A stretch of 64,000 bases of DNA, from NCBI RefSeq assembly GCF_037658235.1, contig NZ_JBBJLN010000003.1:62001-126000 (forward strand), given 5' to 3'. Below are positions 27,086-35,969 of the stretch, piece after piece (within the stretch, counting starts at the first letter, position 1; each line of letters starts with the position of its first letter). Position numbers and translations under genes: made by a program. This stretch comes from Yunchengibacter salinarum (lineage in GTDB: Bacteria; Pseudomonadota; Alphaproteobacteria; Sphingomonadales; Kordiimonadaceae). The notes under the pieces were generated by a model. The model ran no database searches. It worked only from the letters and a program-made list of their open reading frames with translations, and had not been told where the DNA came from.

Positions 27086-27742
27086 GGGGCGATCCGGGGT
27101 GCTGGCGCGCCGCCCTTCACAGCCGGGTTTCGCCGGGCGGGGCGGTCGCGCGGGTCTGATCGTGTGGGTTCCGCCCGCGCAGCTTGCCAAAGCATGGCGC
27201 GAATAGCCACAGGTGGCGCCCTAAAGCGCGAGGATCGGGAAAATGTGCCATCTGGCAGAAGAGAGAGGAGACCGGGCCGCCCCGCGGCGCGGGGTTCAGG
27301 GGGCATAATACGCCGGGGGCGACGCCGGTTCCATGGCTTGGAAACAGGGTCCAAAGCCACGCCCGCTTGATCCGGGCACCGGCAGGCACATTGGGGTAAT
27401 GCCACCGAGCCCTTGCGGGCGATGAAGCCGGGCCAGGCGGGCCTTGGGGCTTGGGTCAGGGGGGATAGGCCGCGACCCGGCCCGGCTTCGGACCCGATGC
27501 GGTTCTAAAAATGCTGTCAACCACTCAGGGAGGAGATGGCAGCCCGCACCGGATCGTTCCGTTATTTGCTACGGCGCCTGACGAACAATCGGATCACAGT
27601 GCCAGGCCCCGATATCTGGAATATGGATGTGTTCCCCTCCTGTTTCAAGGGTCTCACACCGCTTTCACCGCATGGTGATCCGCGTGGAAACCGCCGTGAA
27701 CCCCGCCTTCGGGGCAGCCGCGACAGTTGCCCGCACCCGGCT
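27086..27742. other. Long gene-free region between rnhB and the DUF465 gene
   Basis: 657 bases with no supported gene. Open frames here have no family resemblance, and those that run on are antisense to DUF465 and rmuC. A GGAGGAG stretch precedes an ATG at 27536, but the resulting protein is proline- and arginine-rich without recognisable features. TATTAT on the minus strand (27305-27310) could be a -10 box for rnhB, unsupported by a clear -35. No tRNA or known structured RNA was recognised. Confidence 0.5.
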
Positions 27743-27985
27743 TCAGCCGTGGTCGCGCAGCCGGGCGTATATCTCGTCCTTCAGGGCCATGCGCCGTTTG
27801 CGCAGGGTTTCCTCCCGCATCTGGTCCGCCGCCTCATCGCCGGACTCGATCCGGTGAATTTCCCGGTTGAGGGCGTGATAATCCTCCGCCTGCCGCCGGA
27901 AATGGGCGTCCGTCATTTTCAGCTTGTGCAGTGTGTCCGTGAATTCGGGAAAATCGGCGGCCAGTTCGTGGGGGGTGTGGGTCAT
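27743..27985 (-). CDS. DUF465 (YdcH-like) small protein
   Basis: 80 residues, highly charged and predicted helical: MTHTPHELAADFPEFTDTLH, then LKMTDAHFRRQAEDYHALNR. The continuation EIHRIESG and the C-terminal LRKRRMALKDEIYARLR match DUF465, a family of small coiled-coil proteins common in Proteobacteria. Function is unknown. It is a stand-alone minus-strand gene, 125 bases downstream of rmuC. Confidence 0.88.
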   Translation of the reverse strand: MTHTPHELAADFPEFTDTLHKLKMTDAHFRRQAEDYHALNREIHRIESGDEAADQMREETLRKRRMALKDEIYARLRDHG

Positions 27986-28110
27986 CGGGTCCGGTCCTTC
28001 CTGAGGGGTGGGGTCATAAGGTCTGTATTCGTGACCACCCTATCGCCGCCGCCGGTCATGCACATTGACCAGGATCAAAACCGCCAATGGAAAAGGGCGG
28101 TGAGACCGGT

Positions 28111-29394
28111 TTACGAGGTTTCCCCACTGCCCCCGCCGTCATCATTGCCGTCCAGCGTCAGGCCCAGAAGGTCGGCGCTGTTTTCCGGCACCCGTTCCAC
28201 CGATTTCAGCGCCCGGATCATCTGGCGCCGACGGGTGCTGAGATGGTCCACATGCTTGCTGGTGGCGTCCAGGCTTTTGGCCATTTTCTGGATCTGGTCG
28301 CCGAACTTGTCGAACTCGCCCTTGACGGCGCCCAGAACATTCCATACATCGCTCGCCCGCTCCGACAGGGTGACCTGCCTGAAGCCCATGCGGAAGGTGG
28401 ACAGGATCACCTGAAAATTGGTCGGCCCCGCCACGGTCACGCGCAGGTCCCGTTGCAGGCTTTCAAACAGGCCGGGGCGGCGCAGTACTTCCGCATACAG
28501 CCCTTCGGTGGGCAGGAACAGGATCGCCCAGTCCGTGGTGGTGGGCGGGTTGATGTATTTGTCGGCAATGTCCTTGGCGAAGCGGCGAATGCTGCGCTCC
28601 AGGGCGGCGCCGGCCTTTTCCGTGGCCTCCTTGTCGGCGATTTCCACGGCGGCCAGCAGGCGTTCATAATCTTCCGTGGGGAATTTGGAATCCACGGGCA
28701 GATAGATGTCCCGATCCGTGCCGGGAACGCGGATGCCGTATTCCACCCGTTCCCGGCTGGCTTTGCCGGGGTCCAGATTGGTCACATACTGGTCGGCGGT
28801 CAGAAAGTCGTCGATCAGCAGTTCAAGCTGCACTTCGCCGAAACTGCCACGGGATTTCACATTGGTCAGCACCCGTTTCAGGTCGCCCACGCCCGTGGCC
28901 AGCGATTGCATCTCCCCAAGGCCCTTGTGCACCTGTTCCAGCCGTTCCGAGACCGACTTGAAGCTTTCGGAAATGCGTTTCTCCAGCGTGCTTTGCAGCC
29001 GCTCGTCCACGGTTTTGCGCATTTCATCCAGCTTCTGGCTGTTTTCCGTACGCAGTTCCTTCATCTTTTCGTCCAGCTTGTCGCGGAAGCGGGTCTGGGC
29101 CTCGGTGTTTTCCGCGCCCAGCCTGCGCACCCGTTCGCCAAGCTGGTTGAGCGCCTGATCCATGACCTGCCGGTTTTCCCGCAATTCGGCCCGTATGGCC
29201 TTTTCCCGCTCCCCGGACTGATGGCTGATTTCACTGAGCCGACTGTCCAGCCGGGCCATGGCAAGCTGGGTTTCGTTTTCCTGCGCGTGGGCCGCCATCC
29301 GCCGGGCCAGTCGGTGCACCAGAATGCCGGTGATCACCACGGCGGCGAGAACAAGCGCCAAAAGGACGAGCGTAACGAGAGAGAGAGCGGACAT
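28111..29394 (-). CDS. rmuC: DNA recombination protein RmuC
   Basis: 427 residues with the RmuC plan: an N-terminal membrane anchor (LVTLVLLALVLAAVVITGIL, about 6-25), a long coiled coil (about 40-150), then the conserved nuclease-like domain. Domain motifs are SRGSFGEVQLELLIDDFL, LPVDSKFPTEDYERLL and DWAILFLPTEGLYAEVL. It limits inversion at short inverted repeats in E. coli, which is notable given the hairpin repeats in this genome; that link is speculative. It is divergent from the PhyH gene at 29576. Confidence 0.93.
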   Translation of the reverse strand: MSALSLVTLVLLALVLAAVVITGILVHRLARRMAAHAQENETQLAMARLDSRLSEISHQSGEREKAIRAELRENRQVMDQALNQLGERVRRLGAENTEAQTRFRDKLDEKMKELRTENSQKLDEMRKTVDERLQSTLEKRISESFKSVSERLEQVHKGLGEMQSLATGVGDLKRVLTNVKSRGSFGEVQLELLIDDFLTADQYVTNLDPGKASRERVEYGIRVPGTDRDIYLPVDSKFPTEDYERLLAAVEIADKEATEKAGAALERSIRRFAKDIADKYINPPTTTDWAILFLPTEGLYAEVLRRPGLFESLQRDLRVTVAGPTNFQVILSTFRMGFRQVTLSERASDVWNVLGAVKGEFDKFGDQIQKMAKSLDATSKHVDHLSTRRRQMIRALKSVERVPENSADLLGLTLDGNDDGGGSGETS

Positions 29395-29575
29395 GGGCCT
29401 GAACCTTCTGATTGAGTACAGATCACAGGCTTAGCCTTGCGGGCGCGCAGCGTAAAGGTTTCACGCGGCTGGCGATGTGCGGCGGGCGGCGCGGGGACGG
29501 CACCCTTGCCCCGTGGTGGCCGAAGGGCGTATCCTCGGCCCGCAACCATCACCCACAGCAAAAAAGGTCGTGACC

Positions 29576-30511
29576 ATGGCTGAATCCGCCCAACCACCCC
29601 GCTTCGATGCCAGCCGCTTCGAGGGGCTGACGCCGGACATGCGCGCCGCCTATGAGCGGGACGGCGTGCTTGTGCTGGATCACATGATCGATCCGGCCGC
29701 CTGCGATTCGCTGCGCGATCACATGGCCCATTTGCTCGGCGGGTTCGACTGGCAGGCCCATCGGTCGATCTTTTCCACGCTGGACCAGAAATATTCCCAG
29801 GACCGCTATTTTCTCGACAGCGGCCAGGACATCCGCTTCTTCTTCGAGGAGGAGGCGCTGGACGCGGACGGCAATCTGACCGTGGAACCGGACCTGGCGG
29901 TGAACAAGGTGGGCCACGCCATGCATGATGTGGACCCGGCTTTTCACGCCTTTTCCCGGCAGCCCATGCTGAAACGGCTGGCGGACGGCCTGCCGCTGGC
30001 CGATCCGCTTCTGCTGCAATCCATGTATATCTTCAAGCAGCCCCGCATTGGCGGCGAGGTGGTCTGCCACCAGGATGCCACCTTTTTGTGGACCGAACCC
30101 ATGAGCGTGGTGGGCCTGTGGTTCGCGCTGGAAGATGCCACGGTGGACAATGGCTGCCTGTGGGGCATTCCCGGCGGCCACAAGGTGGACGGCCCCAAAT
30201 CCCGCCTGCGCCGCAAGGGTTCGGGCACGGTGATGGAGACCTATGACCACAGCCCGTTCGACGAAGCGGGCCGCGTGCCGTTGGAGGCGCCCAAGGGCAC
30301 GGTGCTGATGTTTGACGGCCTGTTTCCGCACATGTCCGGGCCGAACCGGTCGGATCGCTCCCGCCATGCCTATACCCTGCATCTGATTGACGGTGCCTGC
30401 GCCTATCCTGCGGATAACTGGTTGCAGCGGCCAGCGGACATGCCGTTGCGCGGCTTCGACGCCGACGGGCTTCAGACCCCGCCTGAAATGGATGTGCCGG
30501 AGAGCGCCTGA
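29576..30511 (+). CDS. Phytanoyl-CoA dioxygenase (PhyH) family protein, PHYHD1-like
   Basis: Predicted Fe(II)/2-oxoglutarate oxygenase of 311 residues. ATG 29576 (MAESAQPPRF) follows AAAAAAGG. The facial triad is VCHQDATFLW (His, Asp) and LFPHMSGPNRSDRSRHAY (distal His, then Arg for 2-oxoglutarate). NKVGHAMHDVDPAFHAFSR in the first half resembles eukaryotic PHYHD1-type proteins rather than the gene at 2853-3974. Its stop overlaps the reductase start by one base (TGATG), indicating translational coupling. Substrate unknown. Confidence 0.85.
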   Translation: MAESAQPPRFDASRFEGLTPDMRAAYERDGVLVLDHMIDPAACDSLRDHMAHLLGGFDWQAHRSIFSTLDQKYSQDRYFLDSGQDIRFFFEEEALDADGNLTVEPDLAVNKVGHAMHDVDPAFHAFSRQPMLKRLADGLPLADPLLLQSMYIFKQPRIGGEVVCHQDATFLWTEPMSVVGLWFALEDATVDNGCLWGIPGGHKVDGPKSRLRRKGSGTVMETYDHSPFDEAGRVPLEAPKGTVLMFDGLFPHMSGPNRSDRSRHAYTLHLIDGACAYPADNWLQRPADMPLRGFDADGLQTPPEMDVPESA

Positions 30512-31752
30512 TGGTGGCTGTTGTCTGTGTGGGCGGGGGCCATGCGGCGGCCCAGGTGGCGGCGACCCTGCGCAGCCGCAAGGCGGCGGACAGCCTGACC
30601 CTGATCAGTGACGAGACCGTGGTGCCTTATCAGCGCCCGCCGCTGTCCAAGGGCTATCTGGCCGGTGATCTGGATGCGGAGCGCCTGCCCATTCTGCGGC
30701 AAAGCGCTTATGACAGCGGCGGTGTGCGCGTTATGCTGGGCCAGCCCGCCACCGGCATCGACCGGTCGCACAAGCGCGTGCTGCTGCACAGCGGCGAAAG
30801 CGTGGCCTATGATGCGCTGATCCTTGCCACCGGCGGGCGGGCACGGCGGCTCACCTGTCCCGGCGCGGACTTCAGCGGCGTGCATTATATCCGCACCAAG
30901 GGCGATATTGACGGCCTGAAGACCCCCTTTGCCGAAGCGCGCCATGTGGTGCTGGTGGGGGGCGGCTATATCGGGCTGGAAGCGGCTGCGGTGGCGGCCA
31001 GGGCGGGCAAGCACGTCACCGTGCTGGAGGCGGAGGATCGCGTGCTCAAGCGCGCCGTGGCGCCAGCGGTCTCGGCCTTTTACGAGCGTCTGCACGCGGA
31101 CCACGGCGTCACCATCCGCACCGGCACCATGGTGGCGGAGATCACTGGCGACGGGTCGGCAACCGGCGTGACCACCGCGGCGGGCGATCATGTGCCCGCT
31201 GATCTGGTGCTGGTGGGAATCGGCATGGAACCGAACAGCGATCTGGCGGCGAGTGCGGGGCTGACCGTAACGCCGCAGGGCATACAGGTGGATGACAGGT
31301 GCCGCACCAGCGACCCCGCCATTTTCGCCTGCGGTGACGTGACCTGGCATCACAGCGCCTTTTATGACCGCTGGATGCGCCTTGAAAGCGTGCAGAACGC
31401 GGTGGATCAGGCCAGGGTGGCGGCCCTCGGCGCCCTTGGGGAAGACGCCCGGTATGATGCGCTGCCCTGGTTCTGGTCCGACCAGTTCGGGCTGAAGCTG
31501 CAAATTGCCGGTCTGGGGGAGGGGGCCGACCAACTGGTGGTTCGCGGCGACCCGGACAGCCGATCCGTGGCGTTCTTCTATCTGAAGGAAGGCCGCCTGA
31601 TCGCGGCGGACTGCGTGGCCCGCGCGGCGGAATTCATGATGGCCAAGCGCCTGATCAGCGCCGGAATACCGGTGGATGCCGAGGCCCTGACCGACGACGA
31701 CCGCCCCTTCAAGGACATCGCCACCGAAATGCTGAAAGGCGCTGCTGCCTGA
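30511..31752 (+). CDS. FAD/NAD-dependent ferredoxin reductase
   Basis: 413 residues with the two-dinucleotide fold of Rieske/ferredoxin reductases of oxygenase systems. Motifs are VCVGGGHAAAQVA (FAD), VPYQRPPLSKGYLAG (typical of this subgroup), VVLVGGGYIGLEAAAVAA (NAD) and IFACGDVTWH (FAD). The C-terminal reductase domain includes PWFWSDQFGLKLQIAGLG. It probably transfers electrons from NADH to a ferredoxin, but none is encoded nearby. Coupling to the PhyH gene suggests the two act together, although PhyH enzymes do not normally need a reductase. Confidence 0.9.
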   Translation: MVAVVCVGGGHAAAQVAATLRSRKAADSLTLISDETVVPYQRPPLSKGYLAGDLDAERLPILRQSAYDSGGVRVMLGQPATGIDRSHKRVLLHSGESVAYDALILATGGRARRLTCPGADFSGVHYIRTKGDIDGLKTPFAEARHVVLVGGGYIGLEAAAVAARAGKHVTVLEAEDRVLKRAVAPAVSAFYERLHADHGVTIRTGTMVAEITGDGSATGVTTAAGDHVPADLVLVGIGMEPNSDLAASAGLTVTPQGIQVDDRCRTSDPAIFACGDVTWHHSAFYDRWMRLESVQNAVDQARVAALGALGEDARYDALPWFWSDQFGLKLQIAGLGEGADQLVVRGDPDSRSVAFFYLKEGRLIAADCVARAAEFMMAKRLISAGIPVDAEALTDDDRPFKDIATEMLKGAAA

Positions 31753-31783
31753 AAATCGTTTTTGCCGGTGTCATGGAAACAAA

Positions 31784-31820
31784 GGCCCCGCTGCCCTTGT
31801 GGCGGGCAGCGGGGCCGCGT
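31784..31820. terminator. Bidirectional terminator between ferredoxin reductase and amidohydrolase genes
   Basis: A 13-bp perfect stem, GGCCCCGCTGCCC/GGGCAGCGGGGCC (31784-31796 with 31804-31816). On the minus strand it is followed by TTTGTTTCC, so it best serves the amidohydrolase; on the plus strand GCGTTT follows. Note the TTTGTTT tail, the same as beside the multi-hairpin repeats, although no repeat is present here. Confidence 0.85.
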
Positions 31821-31845
31821 TTAACGCAGGCATTCGGTGCGGGCG

Positions 31846-33207
31846 TTATTTTCTCAGGTGGACCACGCCGCCCTGCATGACGAAGGCGGGGGACTTGAGC
31901 GTTGCTATGTCCTCAAGCGGGCTTGTGTCATAGGCCACGATGTCCGCCAGCTTGCCCGCTTCCAGCGTGCCCAGGTCCGCTTCCCGGTCGATCAGGCGCG
32001 CGGCGGTGACGGTGGCCGACTTCAGGATCGCCATTTCGCCCATGCCGCCTTTCTTCATCAGCACCGCTTCTTCCGCATTGGTGCCATGCCGCGAAACGCC
32101 GCTGTCCGTGCCATAGGCAATGGTGACACCGGCTTTCACGGCCTCCCGGAAGTGATCCATCATGTCGCCGCCCACGCGGATCGCCTTGTCCCGAATGGGG
32201 GGCGACATGAAATCGCCGGTCTTGGCCATTTGCACCACCGTATGCCCGGCAAGCAGGGTGGGAACCAGCATGGCATCCCCCTGTTTCATCAGGCGGTGGG
32301 TTTCCGCATTGGCGTAGGAACCGTGCTCCACGCTGTCCACACCGGCCCGGAGCGCGGCATTGATGCCCCCGGCGGCGTGGGCGTGGGCGGCCACCTTCTT
32401 GCCCAGGCTGTGGGCGGTATCCATGATGGCTTCAAGCTCCGCATCGGTCATTTGCTGGCCGGTGCCGGTGGTGGTGTCCGACAGCACGCCGCCCGTGGCG
32501 GTGATCTTGATCAGGTCGGCGCCATATTTGATCGCGCGGCGCACCGCCTTGCGGCATTCGTCCGGGCTGTCGCACAGGCGGCTCTTGTCGCTGAGCTTGT
32601 CCAGAAGATGGTGGTTCATGCCGTCAATATCGCCGTGCCCGCCGGTGGCGGCGATCATGGTGGCGGCCACGATGCGCGGGCCGGGCACCCAGCCTTTGTC
32701 CACCGCCTTGCGCAGCGCATGGATGGATGCCGGATCATTGCCCACGTCGCGCACGGTGGTGAACCCCGCCATCAGGGTGCGCCGGGCGAACAGGGCGGAT
32801 TCCATCGCCACGTCCTCCGGCGACATGTGAACGATGCGCTTGTCCCGATCCGGCCCCAGTTCCCCCTGAAGGTGAACGTGCATGTCCATCAGGCCGGGCA
32901 TGACAAAGCGATCAGACAGGTCGATCAGGCGGGCGTCGGCGGATACCTTTTCCGGCGCGACAAAGCCGTCCCGCACCGCCTTGACGCGCTCGCCCTCCAG
33001 GATCAGGGTCTGCTCGGATTCGGCCTTTTTACCCGGCACGGCCAGCAACGTGCCCGCATGGATGACGGTGATGGCCGGGCTGTCGCCTTCTTCGGCGGTG
33101 GCGGCCCGTGCCCCTTGCGCGGACATGCCGGGGACGCCCGGCATGGCCAGAACCAGAAGCGCCAGTGTCGCCATCAGGCCCGCGATGCGCATGGTGAATG
33201 TGATCAT
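31846..33207 (-). CDS. Secreted metal-dependent amidohydrolase (imidazolonepropionase/prolidase-like)
   Basis: About 453 residues from ATG 33207, chosen for the strong ribosome binding site (GGGGGGAGAC). A signal peptide follows (MRIAGLMATLALLVLAMPGV). TIM-barrel amidohydrolase motifs are GLMDMHVHLQG (metal HxH), DLIKITATGGVLSD (carboxylated Lys), AAHAHAAGGINAALRAGVD (His ligands) and AYGTDSGVSRHG (catalytic Asp). The composition resembles periplasmic Xaa-Pro/Xaa-Arg dipeptidase-type amidohydrolases, but the substrate is not established. Confidence 0.9.
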   Translation of the reverse strand: MITFTMRIAGLMATLALLVLAMPGVPGMSAQGARAATAEEGDSPAITVIHAGTLLAVPGKKAESEQTLILEGERVKAVRDGFVAPEKVSADARLIDLSDRFVMPGLMDMHVHLQGELGPDRDKRIVHMSPEDVAMESALFARRTLMAGFTTVRDVGNDPASIHALRKAVDKGWVPGPRIVAATMIAATGGHGDIDGMNHHLLDKLSDKSRLCDSPDECRKAVRRAIKYGADLIKITATGGVLSDTTTGTGQQMTDAELEAIMDTAHSLGKKVAAHAHAAGGINAALRAGVDSVEHGSYANAETHRLMKQGDAMLVPTLLAGHTVVQMAKTGDFMSPPIRDKAIRVGGDMMDHFREAVKAGVTIAYGTDSGVSRHGTNAEEAVLMKKGGMGEMAILKSATVTAARLIDREADLGTLEAGKLADIVAYDTSPLEDIATLKSPAFVMQGGVVHLRK

Positions 33208-33318
33208 GATGTCTCCCCCCATTGATATGCTGGCCGCGACGATCCGCACGGCCCGCCACAGCTTTGGCGTTTCCGGCGCGCCTGTCAAATGGTGGTGTTT
33301 CAAACGATGGTGTGGCGG

Positions 33319-34362
33319 TCAGTCCGTCGCCAGTCGCGCCATTTTCTTGAACACGGTGGGCAGGCCCGCTTTCTTCAGATCGCTGAGCGGGTGCCAGAAG
33401 CTGTCCGCCGGGGGCGCGGTGTCGCCCGCCTCGCCCATGAGGATGCGGGTTTCCAGATGAAAATGGGTAAAGCTGTGGCGGGCCTTTTCGCGCAGGGCCG
33501 TCCACTGGGCCGCTACCGGGGCATGGGGCGCCCACTCGGTGGCGGCGGGGAAGTCATCCCGTTCCGTCCAGGGGGTGCCGTAAAGGCCCGGCATACCGCC
33601 CAGTAAACCCGCGTCCGGGCGGCGCTGCAACAGCACATGGCCGCCCCGCACCGGCCAGAAAACCACGCCCCGGCGCAGCGGTTTGGTTTTCTTCGGTGTC
33701 TTGACCGGGAACCGCTCCACATCCGGGGTGCCCGCGCTCAGGCACCGTCCCTGCCAGGGGCACAGCAGGCAATTGGGCCGCCGCGGCGTGCAGACCATGG
33801 CGCCAAGGTCCATCATGGCCTGGGCGAAATCGCCGGGCCGGTCGGCGGGTGTGATGGCCGCCACATGGTCGCGGATTTCCGGCTTGGCCGCGGGCAGGGG
33901 CGTTTCCACCCGGTGAAGCCGGGCGATCACCCGTTCGATATTGCCATCCACCACCGCGGCGGGCCGCCCGAAGGCGATGGCGGCGATGGCGGCGGCGGTA
34001 TAGTCGCCAATGCCGGGCAGGGCTCTCAGGCCGTCTTCCGTGTCCGGGAAGCGCCCGCCATGGTCCGCCATCACGGCGCGGGCGCAGGCGTGCAGGTTGC
34101 GGGCACGGGCATAATAGCCAAGCCCCGCCCATTCGGCGAGCACGCTGTCCCGATCCGCCGCCGCCAGGTCCGTCACATCGGGCCACAGCGACAGGAAGCG
34201 CGTGAAATAGCGGCCCACCGTCTGCACGGTGGTCTGTTGCAGCATGATTTCCGACAGCCACACATGATAGGGGTCCGGTCGCGCACCGGGCGGGGCCCGC
34301 CAGGGCAGGGTGCGGCCATTGCGGTCATACCAGGTCAGAAGCTGTTTGCCGGGCTGATCCAT
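33319..34362 (-). CDS. mutY: A/G-specific adenine glycosylase
   Basis: Removes adenine mispaired with 8-oxoguanine. 347 residues from ATG 34362 (MDQPGKQLLTWYDRNGRTLP). Motifs are VWLSEIMLQQTTVQTV (catalytic Glu), LPGIGDYTAAAIAAIAFG (helix-hairpin-helix), VVDGNIERVIAR (catalytic Asp) and the [4Fe-4S] cysteines in CTPRRPNCLLCPWQGRC. The C-terminal part (LLGGMPGLYGTPW, FTHFHLE) is the MutT-like 8-oxoG recognition domain. It is divergent from the DUF721 gene by 76 bases. Confidence 0.96.
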   Translation of the reverse strand: MDQPGKQLLTWYDRNGRTLPWRAPPGARPDPYHVWLSEIMLQQTTVQTVGRYFTRFLSLWPDVTDLAAADRDSVLAEWAGLGYYARARNLHACARAVMADHGGRFPDTEDGLRALPGIGDYTAAAIAAIAFGRPAAVVDGNIERVIARLHRVETPLPAAKPEIRDHVAAITPADRPGDFAQAMMDLGAMVCTPRRPNCLLCPWQGRCLSAGTPDVERFPVKTPKKTKPLRRGVVFWPVRGGHVLLQRRPDAGLLGGMPGLYGTPWTERDDFPAATEWAPHAPVAAQWTALREKARHSFTHFHLETRILMGEAGDTAPPADSFWHPLSDLKKAGLPTVFKKMARLATD

Positions 34363-34438
34363 GCTGTGAGATACTGCCTTGCATAAAGAAAGCGTGATAG
34401 CGCGGGGGTGCCTGCCGCGCCCCCTTTCAGGAGCGGAC

Positions 34439-34948
34439 ATGGACCAGAAACACGGGAAAGACAAGGGGCGCAGGCGGCGGGCCACAAGCCTGTCGGAAGC
34501 GGGCCGCCCGTTGCTGAGCGCGGCCCTGCGCCGCCACGGCTTCGTGCAGACGGAAATCGTCACCCGCTGGCGGGACATTGTGGGCGCGGACATGGCCACG
34601 GCCACATTGCCGCTCAGGCTTGTTTTTCCGCGCGGCCAGCGCACCGGCGCGCTGTTGCATATCCGCACCGAGGCCGCCTTTGCCCCCATTCTGCAACACC
34701 GTGAAGAGGCCATCGTGGCGGCGGTGAACCGCTATTTCGGCTATGGCGCGGTGCGGGGAATCAGCATTCGTCACGGCCCGCTGCCGCGCCGCGCCGGCGC
34801 TCAAAAGGTGGAAGACCCGCCGCTCAGCGCCGAGGCGGACACCCGGCTTCAGGCCCTGCTGGGCGGCGCGGACAGCGTGAAGGACAATCCCGTGCGTCAG
34901 GCCCTGCGGCGGTTGGGCGAAGCGGTATATCGTCGGGAAAAGGCGTAA
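34439..34948 (+). CDS. DUF721 (DciA-like) protein
   Basis: 169 residues from ATG 34439, just after AGGAGCG. The DUF721 core is ALRRHGFVQTEIVTRWRDIV with GALLHIRTEAAFAPILQHRE and INRYFGYGAVRGI-like sequence (here VNRYFGYGAVRGISI). DUF721 proteins include DciA, the ancestral loader of the replicative helicase DnaB, so a replication role is possible. Placement next to mutY, a DsbA-like gene and smc is a conserved alphaproteobacterial order. Confidence 0.85.
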   Translation: MDQKHGKDKGRRRRATSLSEAGRPLLSAALRRHGFVQTEIVTRWRDIVGADMATATLPLRLVFPRGQRTGALLHIRTEAAFAPILQHREEAIVAAVNRYFGYGAVRGISIRHGPLPRRAGAQKVEDPPLSAEADTRLQALLGGADSVKDNPVRQALRRLGEAVYRREKA

Positions 34949-35094
34949 AAAGGGTTGGCCCGAAGGGGGTGAGTGGGGCACTCTCTGGCGGATTTCGTTT
35001 CAGGGGTGCCGGATGCGGCCAGCCCGGCACCCGGCACCATGGCCGGGTCGGCCCGAAAGGTCAGTTGATTGGCCAGAAAAATATGAGGATGATC

Positions 35095-35796
35095 ATGCTT
35101 CGATTGCTCGCCATTGCCACTTTTTCGCTGATGCTCGCCGCCTGTGGCAACGGGTCCGATTCGGACGGAAACGGCAAGGCCGGGGACGATGCGGGCAGTG
35201 ATGCCGCCATGGTGGCGGACAGTGCCGCCGCCCAGGGCAACAGCACGGACGGCGCCAATGACAGCGCCAATGACAGCGGCGAAGGCTATCGCGGCGATCT
35301 GGTCTGGGGGCCGGAAGACGCGCCGGTAACGGTGATCGAATATGCCTCGCTCACCTGCCCGCACTGCGCCCGCTTTTCCACCGGCACCTTCCCGAAGATC
35401 AAGGAAACCTTCGTGGATCAGGGGCAGGTGAAGTTCATCTTCCGCCATTTCGTCATGAATCAACTGGATCTGGCCGCCTCCACCGTAATGCGCTGCGAGG
35501 GCCAGCCGGTGGCGAAAAAGCTGCTCAAGGTATTTTTCCAGCGCCAGCAGGACTGGGCGCGCGCGGAAAGCCCCGTGGATGCGCTGGCGGGCTATGCCCG
35601 GCGCGTGGGGATCAGTCGCACCCAGTTCGATCGCTGCCTGTCCAATACGGGGATGCACCGCTTTCTGGTGAAAATGTCCCGCGATGGTCAGCAGGAATAC
35701 AACATCACCGGCACGCCGACCCTGGTGGTCAATGGTGAAAAGGTGGAGGATTTCCGCTGGGAGAATCTGGAAAGCGTGATCCGCGACGCTCTTTGA
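35095..35796 (+). CDS. DsbA-family thioredoxin-like lipoprotein
   Basis: About 233 residues. ATG 35095 is preferred because GAGG lies six bases upstream; ATG 35083 and 35089 are in frame. The N-terminus is a lipoprotein signal (LLAIATFSLMLAACGNG) with Cys as the lipidation site. A linker rich in Asp, Ser, Asn and Gly follows (about residues 20-65). The thioredoxin domain has the redox motif CPHC in YASLTCPHCARFS and the cis-Pro segment ITGTPTLVVNG. It probably oxidises or isomerises envelope thiols. It lies upstream of smc, as in many Alphaproteobacteria. Confidence 0.92.
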   Translation: MLRLLAIATFSLMLAACGNGSDSDGNGKAGDDAGSDAAMVADSAAAQGNSTDGANDSANDSGEGYRGDLVWGPEDAPVTVIEYASLTCPHCARFSTGTFPKIKETFVDQGQVKFIFRHFVMNQLDLAASTVMRCEGQPVAKKLLKVFFQRQQDWARAESPVDALAGYARRVGISRTQFDRCLSNTGMHRFLVKMSRDGQQEYNITGTPTLVVNGEKVEDFRWENLESVIRDAL

Positions 35797-35969
35797 GGCG
35801 CGCTGTCGGCAAAGCGAAAGCCGCCAGCACACCGGCAGGCACCGGCAAAGTGGGGGGCAGGTCAATGGTCGTCGCACAGGGGGGCGATGAACAGGCGGGC
35901 TACAGGCAGGCGGTTGGTGGATACGGGGATGCCCTTTCATTCCCGCCAGCCGTGATCGGGGCCTGACCC

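Noticed and set aside
27536..28414. Possible plus-strand gene starting after GGAGGAG
   Set aside because: Most of it is antisense to DUF465 and rmuC, and the unique part is low-complexity with no recognisable features.
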